64,000 nucleotides of DNA from JAIBJN01 sp963842305 (GTDB lineage: Bacteria; Actinomycetota; Thermoleophilia; Gaiellales; Gaiellaceae): NCBI GenBank assembly GCA_963842305.1, contig CAWJFW010000002.1, positions 62,001 to 126,000 on the forward strand, given 5' to 3'. This document shows positions 43,830 to 53,468 of the stretch, in pieces (position 1 is the first letter of the stretch; every line of letters starts with the position of its first letter). The notes beneath the pieces are model-generated. The model searched no databases. It saw only the letters and a program-made list of their open reading frames with translations, and had not been told where the DNA came from. A program made the position numbers and the translations under genes.

Positions 43830-44395
43830 AGCCCTTCACGCGGACGACCGGACGCGTTGCCGTGCTCGACCGCGGAGACGTCGACACCGATCAGATCGTG
43901 CCGAAGCAGTTTCTGAAGCGGATCGAGCGAACTGGATTCGGTGAGTTCCTCTTCTTCGACTGGGCGAAGGAGCCGGACTTCGAGCTCAACCAGCCCTCCG
44001 CCGAAGGAGCCTGCATCCTCGTCACCGGACGGAACTTCGGCATGGGGTCCTCCCGCGAGCACGCCGTCTGGGCGCTCCAGGACTACGGCTTCGAGGTCGT
44101 CGTGGCGCCCTCGTTCGGCGACATCTTCCGGACAAACTCGTTGAAGTCGGGCCTGCTCACGGTGGTCCTGCCCGACGATCAGGTGCGCGCGCTCATGGAC
44201 GCGGGCTCCGGCGGCGAGCTGACCGTCGACCTCGAGGAGCAGACGGTCGGCCCCTACCGCTTCGAGTTCGACGCGTTCGAGCGGCGACGCCTGCTCGAGG
44301 GCCTCGACGACATCGGGCTCACGCTCGAGCACGAAGACCGCATCGCGGCCTTCGAGGCGTCGAACCCCTCGCCTATCTCGACGGTAGCTCTCTGA
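43826..44395 (+). CDS. leuD: 3-isopropylmalate dehydratase small subunit
   Basis: The 189-residue swivel-domain subunit has DVDTDQIVPKQFLKR near the N-terminus and the GRNFGMGSSREHAVWAL signature. It completes the LeuCD dehydratase. The GTG at 43826 overlaps the leuC stop. Its 3' end runs 23 bases into the 3' end of leuB on the opposite strand. Confidence 0.97.
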   Translation: MKPFTRTTGRVAVLDRGDVDTDQIVPKQFLKRIERTGFGEFLFFDWAKEPDFELNQPSAEGACILVTGRNFGMGSSREHAVWALQDYGFEVVVAPSFGDIFRTNSLKSGLLTVVLPDDQVRALMDAGSGGELTVDLEEQTVGPYRFEFDAFERRRLLEGLDDIGLTLEHEDRIAAFEASNPSPISTVAL

Positions 44396-45356
44396 GAACG
44401 GCGTCTGCGAACTCGGCGGTCGTCGCCTGGCCGCCGAGGTCACGCGTCGGCGTGGAGGCCAGCGCCGCGTCCACGGCCGCTTCGAGCCGCGCCGCCTCCG
44501 CAGGCTGGTCGAGCCCGTGCGCCAGCATCAACGCGACCGAGCGCAGCATCGCGGCCGGGTTCGCGACCCCGCTGCCGGCGATGTCCGGCGCCGAGCCGTG
44601 CACGGGCTCGAAGATCCCGGGTCGTCCGACGCCGAGGCTCGCCGAGGCGGCCAGGCCGAGGCCCCCGGTGACGCCCGCAGCGACGTCGGACAGGATGTCG
44701 CCGAACGTGTTCTCCGTCAGGAGGACGTCGAACCGAGCCGGTGCGAGCACGAGTTGCATGCCGCAGTTGTCTACGAGCATGTGCTCGAGGCGGACGTCCG
44801 CGTAGTCCGCGCCGACGCGCTCCACGACCTCGCGCCAGAGCCTTGATGTGTCGAGGATGTTGGCCTTGTCGACCGACGTGACGTGTGCGCGGCGGGTCCG
44901 CGCCAGCTCGAAGCCGCGCCGTGCGATGCGCTCGACCTGGTCGGGCCGGTACTCCATCGTGTCGAAAACGGTGCCGTCGTCGCGAACGCCGCGGGCGCCG
45001 TAGTAGAGACCTCCGACCAGCTCTCGGACGACGAGCAGGTCGACGTCGTCGCTGCGTGCCGGGCGCAGGTTTGTGTACACGTCGAGCTCTGCTCGCAGGC
45101 GGATCAGTCCCTGCTCGGGGCGTACATCGGCTCCGTCAAACTCGGGCGCACCGACCGCGGCCAGCAGGACGGCGTCAGCCGCCTTGGCCGCAGCGAGCGT
45201 CTCGGCGGGTAGCGGGTCTCCCGTCGCGTGGATTGCAGCTCCGCCGAAGAGGTGTTCCTCCACCGTCAGCTCGACGGGCAGCTCGGCGAGGACCCGGGTC
45301 GCCGCCGCCGCGACCTCCGGCCCGATGCCGTCGCCCGGTAGAAGGACGACCTTCAC
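44373..45356 (-). CDS. leuB: 3-isopropylmalate dehydrogenase
   Basis: The 327-residue NAD-dependent enzyme converts 3-isopropylmalate to 2-oxoisocaproate. All catalytic elements are present: RAELDVYTNLRPAR, VRELVGGLYYG, SVDKANIL (catalytic Lys), DNCGMQLV, TENTFGDILSD (metal Asps) and EPVHGSAPDIAG. The start is GTG, overlapping the ilvD stop by four bases. It is the last gene of the leuA-led operon. Contrast with the degenerate paralogue at 53465-54400. Confidence 0.95.
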   Translation of the reverse strand: MKVVLLPGDGIGPEVAAAATRVLAELPVELTVEEHLFGGAAIHATGDPLPAETLAAAKAADAVLLAAVGAPEFDGADVRPEQGLIRLRAELDVYTNLRPARSDDVDLLVVRELVGGLYYGARGVRDDGTVFDTMEYRPDQVERIARRGFELARTRRAHVTSVDKANILDTSRLWREVVERVGADYADVRLEHMLVDNCGMQLVLAPARFDVLLTENTFGDILSDVAAGVTGGLGLAASASLGVGRPGIFEPVHGSAPDIAGSGVANPAAMLRSVALMLAHGLDQPAEAARLEAAVDAALASTPTRDLGGQATTAEFADAVLRELPSR

Positions 45357-47056
45357 AGCCGCGAGCCGGTGACGGCCCCTTCGGAGGCGGAGGACACGAG
45401 CGCCGCGTACTTGGCGAAGACCCCGGTCGTATAGCGCGGCTCCGGCGGACTCCAGTCGGCGAGCCGGGCCGCGAGCTCGTCCCCGGAGAGCTCGGTGCGA
45501 AGCTCGCGGGCCTCCACGTCGACGACGACGACGTCCCCGTCCTGGAGGGCGGCGAGCGGACCACCGCGGGCGGCTTCGGGCGAGACGTGGCCGACCATGA
45601 GGCCGTGAGTCGCGCCCGAGAAGCGCCCGTCCGTCACGAGTGCGACCTCGTCGCCGAGGCCCTCGCCGACGATGGCGGCCGTGACGTGGAGCATCTCCCG
45701 CATTCCGGGCCCGCCGGCCGGGCCTTCGTAGCGGATGACGACGACGTCTCCCGCCTCGATCTGGCGCGCCTTTACGGCCCGGAAGCAGACTTCCTCGGAG
45801 TCGAAGATCCGGGCCGGGCCGCGATGGAGCAGGCGCTCGTGCCCGGCGAGCTTCACGACGCACCCTTCCGGGGCGAGGTTCCCGTAGAGGATCGCAAGGC
45901 CGCCCGTCGGCTTGAGCGGCGTCTCGATCGGGACGACGACCTCCTGCCCGGGGCTCTCTTCGACAGCCGCCGCGATCTCGCCCAGCGAGCGGCCGTCGAC
46001 GTTCGGGGCGCCCGCGTGCACGAGCTCTCGCTTGAGGAGCTCGCGCGCGACCAGCGCAACGCCGCCGGCCTCGTAGACGTCCGTCGCGACGAACCGGCCG
46101 CCGGGCTTCAAGCTGGCCACGACGGGCGTCCGCGCGGCGATGCGGTCGAAGTCGTCGATCGAGAGCTCGATGTCGAGCTCGCTCGCGATCGCGAGCAGGT
46201 GGAGAACGCCGTTCGTCGAGCCGCCCGTCGCCGCGATCGAGGCGATGGCGTTCTCGAGCGCGTCGCGCGTGATCACCTGGGACGGCCGCACGTCGCGGCG
46301 CAGCAGATCCATGACCAGGCGTCCTGCCTCCTCGGCCGCCCCGGACTTCGCCGGGGACAGGGCCGGAATCCCGTTCAGCCCCGCCGGGCTGATGCCCAGG
46401 AAATCGAGCGCGGTCGACATCGTGTTCGCGGTGAACTGGCCGCCGCAGGCGCCGGCGCCGGGGCACGCGACCCCCTCGAGCTCGTGCAGCTCCTCGCCGG
46501 TCATCTTCCCGACCGCGTGCGCACCGACCGCCTCAAAGACGTCCTGGATCGTCACGTCTCGCCCGCGGAAGCGGCCGGGGGCGATCGAGCCGTTGTAGAG
46601 GACGAGACCGGGGATGTCGAGCCGGGCGAGTGCCATCACCGCCGCCGGAATGGTCTTGTCGCAGCCCACCAGGCAAACGAGACCGTCGAGGAGGTGGCCG
46701 CGGGCTACGAGCTCGATCGAGTCAGCGATCACCTCGCGCGAGACGAGCGAGGCGCGCATTCCCTCGGTCCCCATGGAGACGCCGTCCGAGACCGAGATCG
46801 TGTTGAACTCCATCGGCGTCCCGCCGGCCGCGCGAACGCCGGCCTTCACGTGCTGCGCCAACTCGCGCTGGTTGAAGTTGCACGGCATCGTCTCGATCCA
46901 GGTCGTTGCGATGCCGACCAGCGGTCGCGCGAGATCGTCGTCGGTGAGCCCGATCCCCTTGAGCATTGCGCGCGCCGGGGCGCGCTCCGGGCCGTCGGTG
47001 AGGGCAGCGCTGCGCCGCTTGGCGGGGTCGGACGGGCGATCGTACGGGTCGCTCAT
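45353..47056 (-). CDS. ilvD: dihydroxy-acid dehydratase
   Basis: The 567-residue Fe-S dehydratase makes the 2-oxo acids for valine and isoleucine. GIATTWIETMPCNFNQ, VGCDKTIPA and ACPGAGACGGQFTANTM supply the cluster cysteines, and the C-terminus has TDGRFSGATHG. It lies between thrB and leuB with 4-base overlaps at both ends, so it is within the superoperon. Confidence 0.97.
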   Translation of the reverse strand: MSDPYDRPSDPAKRRSAALTDGPERAPARAMLKGIGLTDDDLARPLVGIATTWIETMPCNFNQRELAQHVKAGVRAAGGTPMEFNTISVSDGVSMGTEGMRASLVSREVIADSIELVARGHLLDGLVCLVGCDKTIPAAVMALARLDIPGLVLYNGSIAPGRFRGRDVTIQDVFEAVGAHAVGKMTGEELHELEGVACPGAGACGGQFTANTMSTALDFLGISPAGLNGIPALSPAKSGAAEEAGRLVMDLLRRDVRPSQVITRDALENAIASIAATGGSTNGVLHLLAIASELDIELSIDDFDRIAARTPVVASLKPGGRFVATDVYEAGGVALVARELLKRELVHAGAPNVDGRSLGEIAAAVEESPGQEVVVPIETPLKPTGGLAILYGNLAPEGCVVKLAGHERLLHRGPARIFDSEEVCFRAVKARQIEAGDVVVIRYEGPAGGPGMREMLHVTAAIVGEGLGDEVALVTDGRFSGATHGLMVGHVSPEAARGGPLAALQDGDVVVVDVEARELRTELSGDELAARLADWSPPEPRYTTGVFAKYAALVSSASEGAVTGSRL

Positions 47057-47868
47057 GTGACGAGCTCAGCTCCCTTCGGGGTGGTCGAGAGCCATAGCAC
47101 CTCGACGTCGGGGAAACGGTTGGAGAGCTCGACCGAGCACTCCTGCGCCTGATGCGGATCCGCCCAGACAATGACGGTCGGGCCCGAGCCCGAGATGGTC
47201 GCGCCGAGCGCACCCGACGGGGGCTCGGTTCGCACCTCGCCGAGGAGCGGCGCATTCGCCGCCCGGTACGGCTCGTGGAGGCGGTCGTCGAGAGCCGCCG
47301 CGAAGACGTCCTCGGAGCCTGACGCGAGGCCGGCCCCCAGGAGCGCTGCGTGTCCAACCGAGACGACTGCGTCCGCGAGCGGAATCTGCTCGGGGAGGGC
47401 GGCGCGCGCCTCGGCCGTCGAGACGGCGGTCTCGGGCACGAGCGCGATCGGGACTGCCGGGACCCCGTCGGCGAGACGGTGGATGCGGCCGTTCGAGGTC
47501 AGGCAGGCACCCCCCGACAGAGCGGCGGCCAGGTTGTCGGCATGGCCTTCGAGCACGACTCCCTCGTGGAGGAGCCACTCCGGGTCCGGCTCGCGATCGG
47601 CGACGTGCGCCGCGGCGACGAGGCCGAGCGCGATCACCGCCGCGCTCGATCCGAGCCCGCGTTCGCGTGGGATGCGGTCGAAGAACTCGAAGTGGAGGCC
47701 GTCGGCCGGGTCGATCCGCTCGAACGCCTGGACGCCGAGATGCTCGCGGTCCGGTGTTCCTCCGTCGGAGATCACGACCTCGTTCCAGAGGTCGAGAGCG
47801 ACGGCCGCACAGTCGAACCCCGCCCCGAGGTTCGCCGTGGTGGCGGGGGCGCGCACGGAGATCCTCAC
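47053..47868 (-). CDS. thrB: homoserine kinase
   Basis: The 271-residue GHMP kinase phosphorylates homoserine. RAPATTANLGAGFD is the N-terminal motif, ERGLGSSAAVIALGL the ATP-binding GLGSS loop and GATISGSGPTV the C-terminal motif. GTG start with a 4-base overlap to thrC upstream; ilvD overlaps downstream. Next step of the threonine branch is ThrC, encoded just upstream. Confidence 0.95.
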   Translation of the reverse strand: MRISVRAPATTANLGAGFDCAAVALDLWNEVVISDGGTPDREHLGVQAFERIDPADGLHFEFFDRIPRERGLGSSAAVIALGLVAAAHVADREPDPEWLLHEGVVLEGHADNLAAALSGGACLTSNGRIHRLADGVPAVPIALVPETAVSTAEARAALPEQIPLADAVVSVGHAALLGAGLASGSEDVFAAALDDRLHEPYRAANAPLLGEVRTEPPSGALGATISGSGPTVIVWADPHQAQECSVELSNRFPDVEVLWLSTTPKGAELVT

Positions 47869-48872
47869 GCCGCCGCCTCCGCGATGGCGTCCGGGTCCGG
47901 CGGCACCTGGATCGGGGGGCTCGAGAGGCGCGCGGCGGCCTCCGGATCCTTGAGGCCGTGGCCCGTGATGACGCAGACGACGCGGGCCCCGGGTTTCGGC
48001 CGCTCGCGGACCAGCGCAGCGAGGCCGGCTGCCGACGAGGGCTCGCTGAAGACGGCCTCCAGCCGGGCGAGATCCTGCCAGGCGGCGAGGATCCTGTCGT
48101 CGGCGAGCGAGACGACCGAGCCTCCCGAGCGCGCAACAGCCTCGTCGGCCTCCGCGCGATGCGCGGGCGCGGCGATCCGTATTGCGGTCGCCATCGTGAA
48201 GGCGCGCTCCGAGGCCTCACCGGCCAGGATCGGCGGCAGGCCCGAGTCGGCTTCCTCGAAGCCGAGCGCATACGCGCGTATGTTCCCGCCGCCTCCGTAG
48301 GGAAGTGCCAGGACGTCGGGCGCGCCTCCGAGCTCCTCGACGATCTCGAACGCTGCGGTCTTCTGCCCCTCGAGACGATGCGGGTTGAGGGAGTTGACGA
48401 GGGCGTGCGTTCCGCGGCGCCCGAGCTCACGGGCCGCGTCGAGCGCCGCCTCAAACGGTCCCTGTACCTCCAGCAGCCTGGCTCCCACGGCCTGGGCCTG
48501 GGCGATCTTCCCTCGTGCGACCGCACCTGCAGGCTGGAGGATGACGGCCGGAATGCCTGCCCGCGCTGCGTACGCGGCGGCCGAGGCGGCGGTGTTTCCG
48601 GTCGACGCGCAGACGACAGCGGCGGCACCGTCCTCGAGCGCCTTCGACACCGCCACGGTCATGCCGCGGTCCTTGAAGCTGCCCGTCGGATTTGCACCCT
48701 CGCACTTCAGCCAGAGCTCGATCCCGAGCCGCTCGGAGAGGCGGGGAGCCGCGAGCAGCGGCGTCGAGCCCTCGCCGAGCGAGACGATCGGCGTCGATTC
48801 GGTGATCGGAAGGCGACCGCGATAGCGCTCGGCGAGCGGGAGCTCCACGCTCTGGACCCTACTCGGGGCCAT
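47865..48872 (-). CDS. thrC: threonine synthase
   Basis: The 335-residue PLP enzyme converts O-phosphohomoserine to threonine. NPTGSFKDRGM carries the Schiff-base lysine K67, with ASTGNTAASAAAYAA and YGGGGNIRAY typical. The ATG at 48872 lies only 3 bases after the hom stop if the hom frameshift is repaired. It supplies threonine for isoleucine synthesis. Confidence 0.95.
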   Translation of the reverse strand: MAPSRVQSVELPLAERYRGRLPITESTPIVSLGEGSTPLLAAPRLSERLGIELWLKCEGANPTGSFKDRGMTVAVSKALEDGAAAVVCASTGNTAASAAAYAARAGIPAVILQPAGAVARGKIAQAQAVGARLLEVQGPFEAALDAARELGRRGTHALVNSLNPHRLEGQKTAAFEIVEELGGAPDVLALPYGGGGNIRAYALGFEEADSGLPPILAGEASERAFTMATAIRIAAPAHRAEADEAVARSGGSVVSLADDRILAAWQDLARLEAVFSEPSSAAGLAALVRERPKPGARVVCVITGHGLKDPEAAARLSSPPIQVPPDPDAIAEAAA

Positions 48873-48875
48873 CGA

Positions 48876-50187
48876 CTAGGCCCAGCCGAGGCCCGGGACG
48901 CCACGGTCGGAGATGACGGGCAGGGCCGACGGCGGAGCCTTCGTCTCCGGGAGCGCCTCAATCTCCTGCAACGGCGCTCTGCAGGTCTCCTTCGGCGCCC
49001 TCGTGCGTGACGACATGGAGCGTTGCCGAGCCGTTCTGCTGGTGCTGGATCAGCCGGGCGATCGAGACGCGATGCGCGGCCAGTCGTAAGGCGACCTGTG
49101 CGAGGACGCCGGCCACGTCGTCCACCTCGACCCGCAGGTAGTACGGGGAGCGCATCTCGGCGCTCGGCAGCCGCTCGAGCTCGCGCCAGCAGGCGTCGTT
49201 CTGGAGGAAGCCGGTGCCGGTCGTCCCGATCACGCTCACCATGTCGGCCACGACGGCGGACGCAGTCTCCATGCCTCCCGCGCCGGGGCCTTCGAGCGTG
49301 ATCTCGCGGATGGCGTCACCCTGGAGCATGATCGCGTTGAAAGCACCCTCGATGGCGGCAAGGGGATGGTGGCGGTCGACGAGGGCCGGACCGACCCGCA
49401 CGTCGAGCTTGTCGTCGCGGAGGGTCGCCGCTCCGATCAGGCGCACGACCATCTCCATCTCCCGAGCTGCCCGCACGTGCTCGCTCGTCACGTGCTCGAT
49501 TCCGTCGTAGGAGACCTCGTCGAGCGTCACGCGCGATCCGAAAGCAATCGTCGCGAGGATCGCCATCTTCGCAGCGGCGTCGGCGCCGTTGACGTCTTCG
49601 CTCGGGTCGGCCTCCGCATAGCCGAGCTCCTGGGCCTCCGCGAGCGCCTCGGCGTACTCGGCGCCCTCCTCCATCCTCGTGAGGATGAAGTTCGTCGTCC
49701 CGTTGACGATCCCGAGGACGCGATGGACGTTGGTGGCGATGAGCGCCTCGCGCAGGATCTTGATCACCGGGATCGCCGCGCACACGCTCGCTTCGAAGCG
49801 GAGCTGGACGCCAGCGTCCGATGCCGTGGAGAAGAGCTCTGCGCCGCGCCTCGCGATCAGCTGCTTGTTTGCGGAGACGACCGGTTTGCCGGCGCGCAGG
49901 AGCTCGAGGACGTACTCGCCGGTCGGGTCGAGCCCGCCCATGACCTCAGCGACGATCGCGATGGACGTGTCGTCGCGGATCTCGGCGAAGTCGGCGGTGA
50001 GGATTCCGTCCGCGGGCGGGAGCGGGCGCTCCTTGGCCGGGTCGCGCACGAGGGCGCGTACGACGCGAAGGCGGTGCCCCGTCGCGCGCTCGATGTCCTC
50101 TGCGTTCTCGGCAAGCAGCCGGTCGACGGCCGAGCCGACGGTCCCGTAGCCCAGGAGGGCTACGGGGACGTCAACTGCCGACGACAC
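48876..50187 (-). CDS. hom: homoserine dehydrogenase, C-terminus frameshifted by one extra base
   Basis: Aspartate-semialdehyde reductase with an N-terminal NAD(P)-binding LLGYGTVGSAV and the catalytic domain (GIVNGTTNFILTRM, YAEADPSEDVNGADAA) plus a C-terminal ACT domain. As read it stops at 48958 after 409 residues. One surplus base in the GG at 48973-48974 shifts the frame; without it the protein continues LQEIEALPETKAPPSALPVI then SDRGVPGLGWA and stops at 48876, the usual Hom C-terminus. The 5' end overlaps ilvC by 17 bases. Mutation or sequence error. Confidence 0.88.
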
Positions 50188-51187
50188 GTGCCTCCGCGCC
50201 GAGGAGCCCCTCGCGGCCTGCGAGCTCGCGGAGCTCGCCGCCGACGGCCTCCACCGGATGGCGCGCGGCCATGCGCCGGAGAGCGGTCATGCGCGGTCGC
50301 CCCGCCTCTTCCTCGGCGATGAGCTCCCGGGCGAAGGAGCCGTTGCGGATGTCCTCGAGCAGCTGCCTCATGTTCGTCCTCACGTGATCGTCGATGACGA
50401 GCTGCCCGCGTGTCAGGTCGCCGTACTCCGCGACGTCGGAGATCGAGTTGCGCATGTACCCGAAGCCGCCCTCGTAGATGAGGTCGACGATCAGCTTCAT
50501 CTCGTTGATGCACTCGTAGTACGCGATCTCGGGCTGGTAGCCGGCGTCGACGAGGATCTCGAAGCCCGCCTGCATGAGCGCGCAGACGCCGCCGCAGAGG
50601 ACGGCCTGCTCGCCGAAGAGGTCGCTCTCGGTCTCCTCGGCGAACGTCGTCTCGATCATCCCCGCCCGGCCGCACCCGATCGCCGTTCCGTACGCGAGCG
50701 CGACGTCGAGCGCGCTGCCGCTCGCGTCCTGGGCGACGGCGACGAGCCCCGGAACGCCTCCGCCGGCCTCGAAGAGCTCGCGGACCCGGTGGCCCGGCCC
50801 TTTCGGGGCGACCATGATCACGTCGTGGCCCGGCTCGGGCGTGATCTGGTCGAAGTGGACGTTGAAGCCGTGGGCGAAGAGCACAGCTGCGTCGGGCTCG
50901 AGGTTCGGCGCCACGTCCCGTTCGTAGACGCCTTTCTGCACGTGGTCGGGGAGCAGGATGGAGACGAGCTGGGCGCCGCGCACGGCCTCGGCGAACGTCC
51001 GCACGGTCAGGCCCGCTTCCTCGGCAGCCGCCCAGGACGAGCTCCCCTCGCGCAGCCCGACCTCGACGTCGACGCCTGTGTCGCGCAGGTTGAGCGCGTG
51101 CGCGTGCCCCTGGCTTCCGTAGCCGAGGACGGCCAGCTTGCCCGAGAGGAGGTCGACGTTGCCTTCGCGATGGACGGTTGCTGCCAT
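50171..51187 (-). CDS. ilvC: ketol-acid reductoisomerase
   Basis: The 338-residue class I enzyme carries out the second common step of Val/Ile synthesis. LAVLGYGSQGHAHALNLRD is the NADPH motif, with GPGHRVRELFEAG and the DLFGEQAVLCGG metal region. It lies 30 bases after ilvH and overlaps hom by 17 bases. The ATG at 51187 follows AAGGAA. Confidence 0.97.
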   Translation of the reverse strand: MAATVHREGNVDLLSGKLAVLGYGSQGHAHALNLRDTGVDVEVGLREGSSSWAAAEEAGLTVRTFAEAVRGAQLVSILLPDHVQKGVYERDVAPNLEPDAAVLFAHGFNVHFDQITPEPGHDVIMVAPKGPGHRVRELFEAGGGVPGLVAVAQDASGSALDVALAYGTAIGCGRAGMIETTFAEETESDLFGEQAVLCGGVCALMQAGFEILVDAGYQPEIAYYECINEMKLIVDLIYEGGFGYMRNSISDVAEYGDLTRGQLVIDDHVRTNMRQLLEDIRNGSFARELIAEEEAGRPRMTALRRMAARHPVEAVGGELRELAGREGLLGAEARVVGS

Positions 51188-51217
51188 GAGGGATTCCTTT
51201 CTAGACGGCGTTCATCT

Positions 51218-51730
51218 TCATCGAAGTACGTGCTGAGGGCGGGGGTTGCGGTTGGCCGAGGCCCGCGCGAGCCCGATCCGCCCGGTACGTGCGAGCTCGA
51301 TCAGGCCATGCGGCCGCAGGAGCTCCTCGAAGGACTCGAGCTGCTCCGGCGTCCCCACGACCTCGAAAACCATCGAGTCGGGGCCGAGGTCGGCCACGCG
51401 GGCGTCGAAGACGTCGGCGAGGGCGATCAGCTCCGCTCGTCGACTGGGGTCGGCGGAGACCCTGACGAGCGCCAGCTCGCGCTCGACGGCCTCGCCGGCC
51501 TCCAGCGTCGAGACGCGCAGGACGTTCACGAGCTTGTGCATCTGCTTCTCGATCTGCTCGAGGAGCGCCGCGGGACAGTCGACCGTGAGCACGATGCGCG
51601 AGACGTCATGGCGTTCCGTCGGCCCGACGGCGAGGCTCTCGATGTTGAAGCCCCGCCGCGCGAACATGTTGGAAACCCTCGCAAGGGCCCCTGGCCGGTT
51701 CTCGACGAGGACGGAGACGGTGTGGGTCAC
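51218..51730 (-). CDS. ilvH: acetolactate synthase regulatory subunit
   Basis: The 170-residue protein has an N-terminal ACT domain (TVSVLVENRPGALARVS, FNIESLAVGPTE) and a second ACT-like domain. It binds valine to inhibit IlvB. The GTG start lies 19 bases after ilvB with GAAAGG upstream. It is the visible allosteric point of this pathway, since LeuA lacks its regulatory domain. Confidence 0.95.
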   Translation of the reverse strand: MTHTVSVLVENRPGALARVSNMFARRGFNIESLAVGPTERHDVSRIVLTVDCPAALLEQIEKQMHKLVNVLRVSTLEAGEAVERELALVRVSADPSRRAELIALADVFDARVADLGPDSMVFEVVGTPEQLESFEELLRPHGLIELARTGRIGLARASANRNPRPQHVLR

Positions 51731-51749
51731 GAGCCGCCTTTCGCGAGGG

Positions 51750-53468
51750 TCATGCTTCGACCGTCTCCTCTTCCGAGAACTCGATCACGTCGGTCGCGGC
51801 CGCCCCTGCCGGGATCATCGGGAAGCACTTCTCCTCGGGGTCGCAGCGCGCGTCGACGACCGCGGTACGGCCGCAGCTGATCGCTTCGGCGAGAACGCTT
51901 TCGAGGTCGTCCTCGGACTCGACCGTGAACCCGGCCGCGCCGTAGGCCTCGGCGAGCAGGGCGTAGTCGGGCACCTGGTGCGTCAGATGGGTCTCGGAGA
52001 AGCGGTTTGCATAGAACATCTCCTGCCACTGGCGCACCATCCCGAGCCAGCCGTTGTTGACGATCACGACGACGATCGGGAGGCCCTCGAGCACTGAGGT
52101 GGCCAGCTCCTGCGACGTCATCTGGAAGCAGCCGTCTCCGTCGATGCAAACGACGGTCGACTCCGGACACGCCGCCTTCGCGCCGATCGCCGCGGGGAGG
52201 CCGTAGCCCATCGTCCCGAGACCACCCGAGGTGATGAACGTACGGGGACGATCGCAGACGAGGTACTGCATCGCCCACATCTGATGCTGCCCGACGCCCG
52301 TCGTCCAGATCACGTCCCGGCCGGCCATCATGTCGCGGAGCGCCTCGATGACCGCCTGGGGCTTCACGTAGTCGCCCTCGCGCACGTAGCGGTAGGGGAA
52401 CTCCTCGCGCCACTCGTCGAGCTGACGGCGCCAGACACCCGGCCCTTCGCGTCCGGGCTCGGCTTCCGCGCGCAGGGCCTTTGCGAGCTCGGCGAGCGCG
52501 AGCTTGAGCGGGCCCGTGACCGGGATGTCGGCGTGGCGGAGCTTCCCGATTTCCGCCGCGTCGATGTCGAAGTGGATCACCTTGGCGCCCGGCGCGAAGG
52601 CGGAGAGCTTGCCGGTGACCCGGTCGTCGAAGCGCGCGCCCACGGCGACGATGAGGTCGGCCTTGTTGAGGCCCCAGTTCGCCCACTTCGATCCGTGCAT
52701 CCCCGGCGGGCCGTAGGAAAGCGGGTGGGACTCGGGGAACGCGCTCTTTGCCATCAGGGTCGTGATCACCGGAATGCCGCCGGTCTCGGCGAGCGCGAGC
52801 AGCTCGTCCGTCGCCTCTCCGTTGATCACGCCCCCGCCCACGTAGAGCACAGGCCGTGAGGCGGCGAGCAGGGCTCTCGCCGCCTCCCGAACCTGTCGAG
52901 GGTGGACACTGGCAGGTGGTCTCCACCCTGGGAGATCGACTTGATGGGGGTACGTGAAGTCGATCTCCGCCTCCTGCACATCCTTGGCAACGTCCACGAG
53001 GACCGGGCCTGAGCGCCCGGTTCGGGCGACGTGGAAGGCCGCCTTGAGGACCTGCGGGAGTTCTTCGACGTCCTGAACCAGCCATGAGTGCTTGACGATC
53101 GGAAGCGTGATGCCGGTCGCGTCCGTCTCCTGGAAGGCGTCGGTGCCGATCAGGTTCGTCCGCACCTGCCCCGTGATGCAGACGAGCGGCGTCGAGTCCA
53201 TCCAAGCGTCGGCGATCGGGGTGACGAGGTTGGTCACCCCGGGACCGGACGTCGCGAGGGCGACGCCGACCCTGCCCGATGCGCGCGCATAGCCCTCCGC
53301 CATGTGGCCCGCGCCCTGCTCGTGGCGGGCGAGGACGTGGCGGACAGTCGTTCCACGGGCGAATGCGTCGTACAGCGGCAGAATGGCGCCGCCCGGAATG
53401 CCGAAGGCGATGTCGACGCCCTCCGCTTCGAGCGAGCGCAGGATGGCGTCGGAGCCCAGCATCTTCAT
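51750..53468 (-). CDS. ilvB: acetolactate synthase catalytic subunit
   Basis: The 572-residue ThDP enzyme makes acetolactate or acetohydroxybutyrate. The catalytic Glu50 lies in LARHEQGAGHMAEGYARA, and GDGCFQMTSQELATS is the ThDP/Mg motif. The ATG overlaps the stop of the leuB-like gene by 4 bases, and ilvH follows. Confidence 0.97.
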   Translation of the reverse strand: MKMLGSDAILRSLEAEGVDIAFGIPGGAILPLYDAFARGTTVRHVLARHEQGAGHMAEGYARASGRVGVALATSGPGVTNLVTPIADAWMDSTPLVCITGQVRTNLIGTDAFQETDATGITLPIVKHSWLVQDVEELPQVLKAAFHVARTGRSGPVLVDVAKDVQEAEIDFTYPHQVDLPGWRPPASVHPRQVREAARALLAASRPVLYVGGGVINGEATDELLALAETGGIPVITTLMAKSAFPESHPLSYGPPGMHGSKWANWGLNKADLIVAVGARFDDRVTGKLSAFAPGAKVIHFDIDAAEIGKLRHADIPVTGPLKLALAELAKALRAEAEPGREGPGVWRRQLDEWREEFPYRYVREGDYVKPQAVIEALRDMMAGRDVIWTTGVGQHQMWAMQYLVCDRPRTFITSGGLGTMGYGLPAAIGAKAACPESTVVCIDGDGCFQMTSQELATSVLEGLPIVVVIVNNGWLGMVRQWQEMFYANRFSETHLTHQVPDYALLAEAYGAAGFTVESEDDLESVLAEAISCGRTAVVDARCDPEEKCFPMIPAGAAATDVIEFSEEETVEA

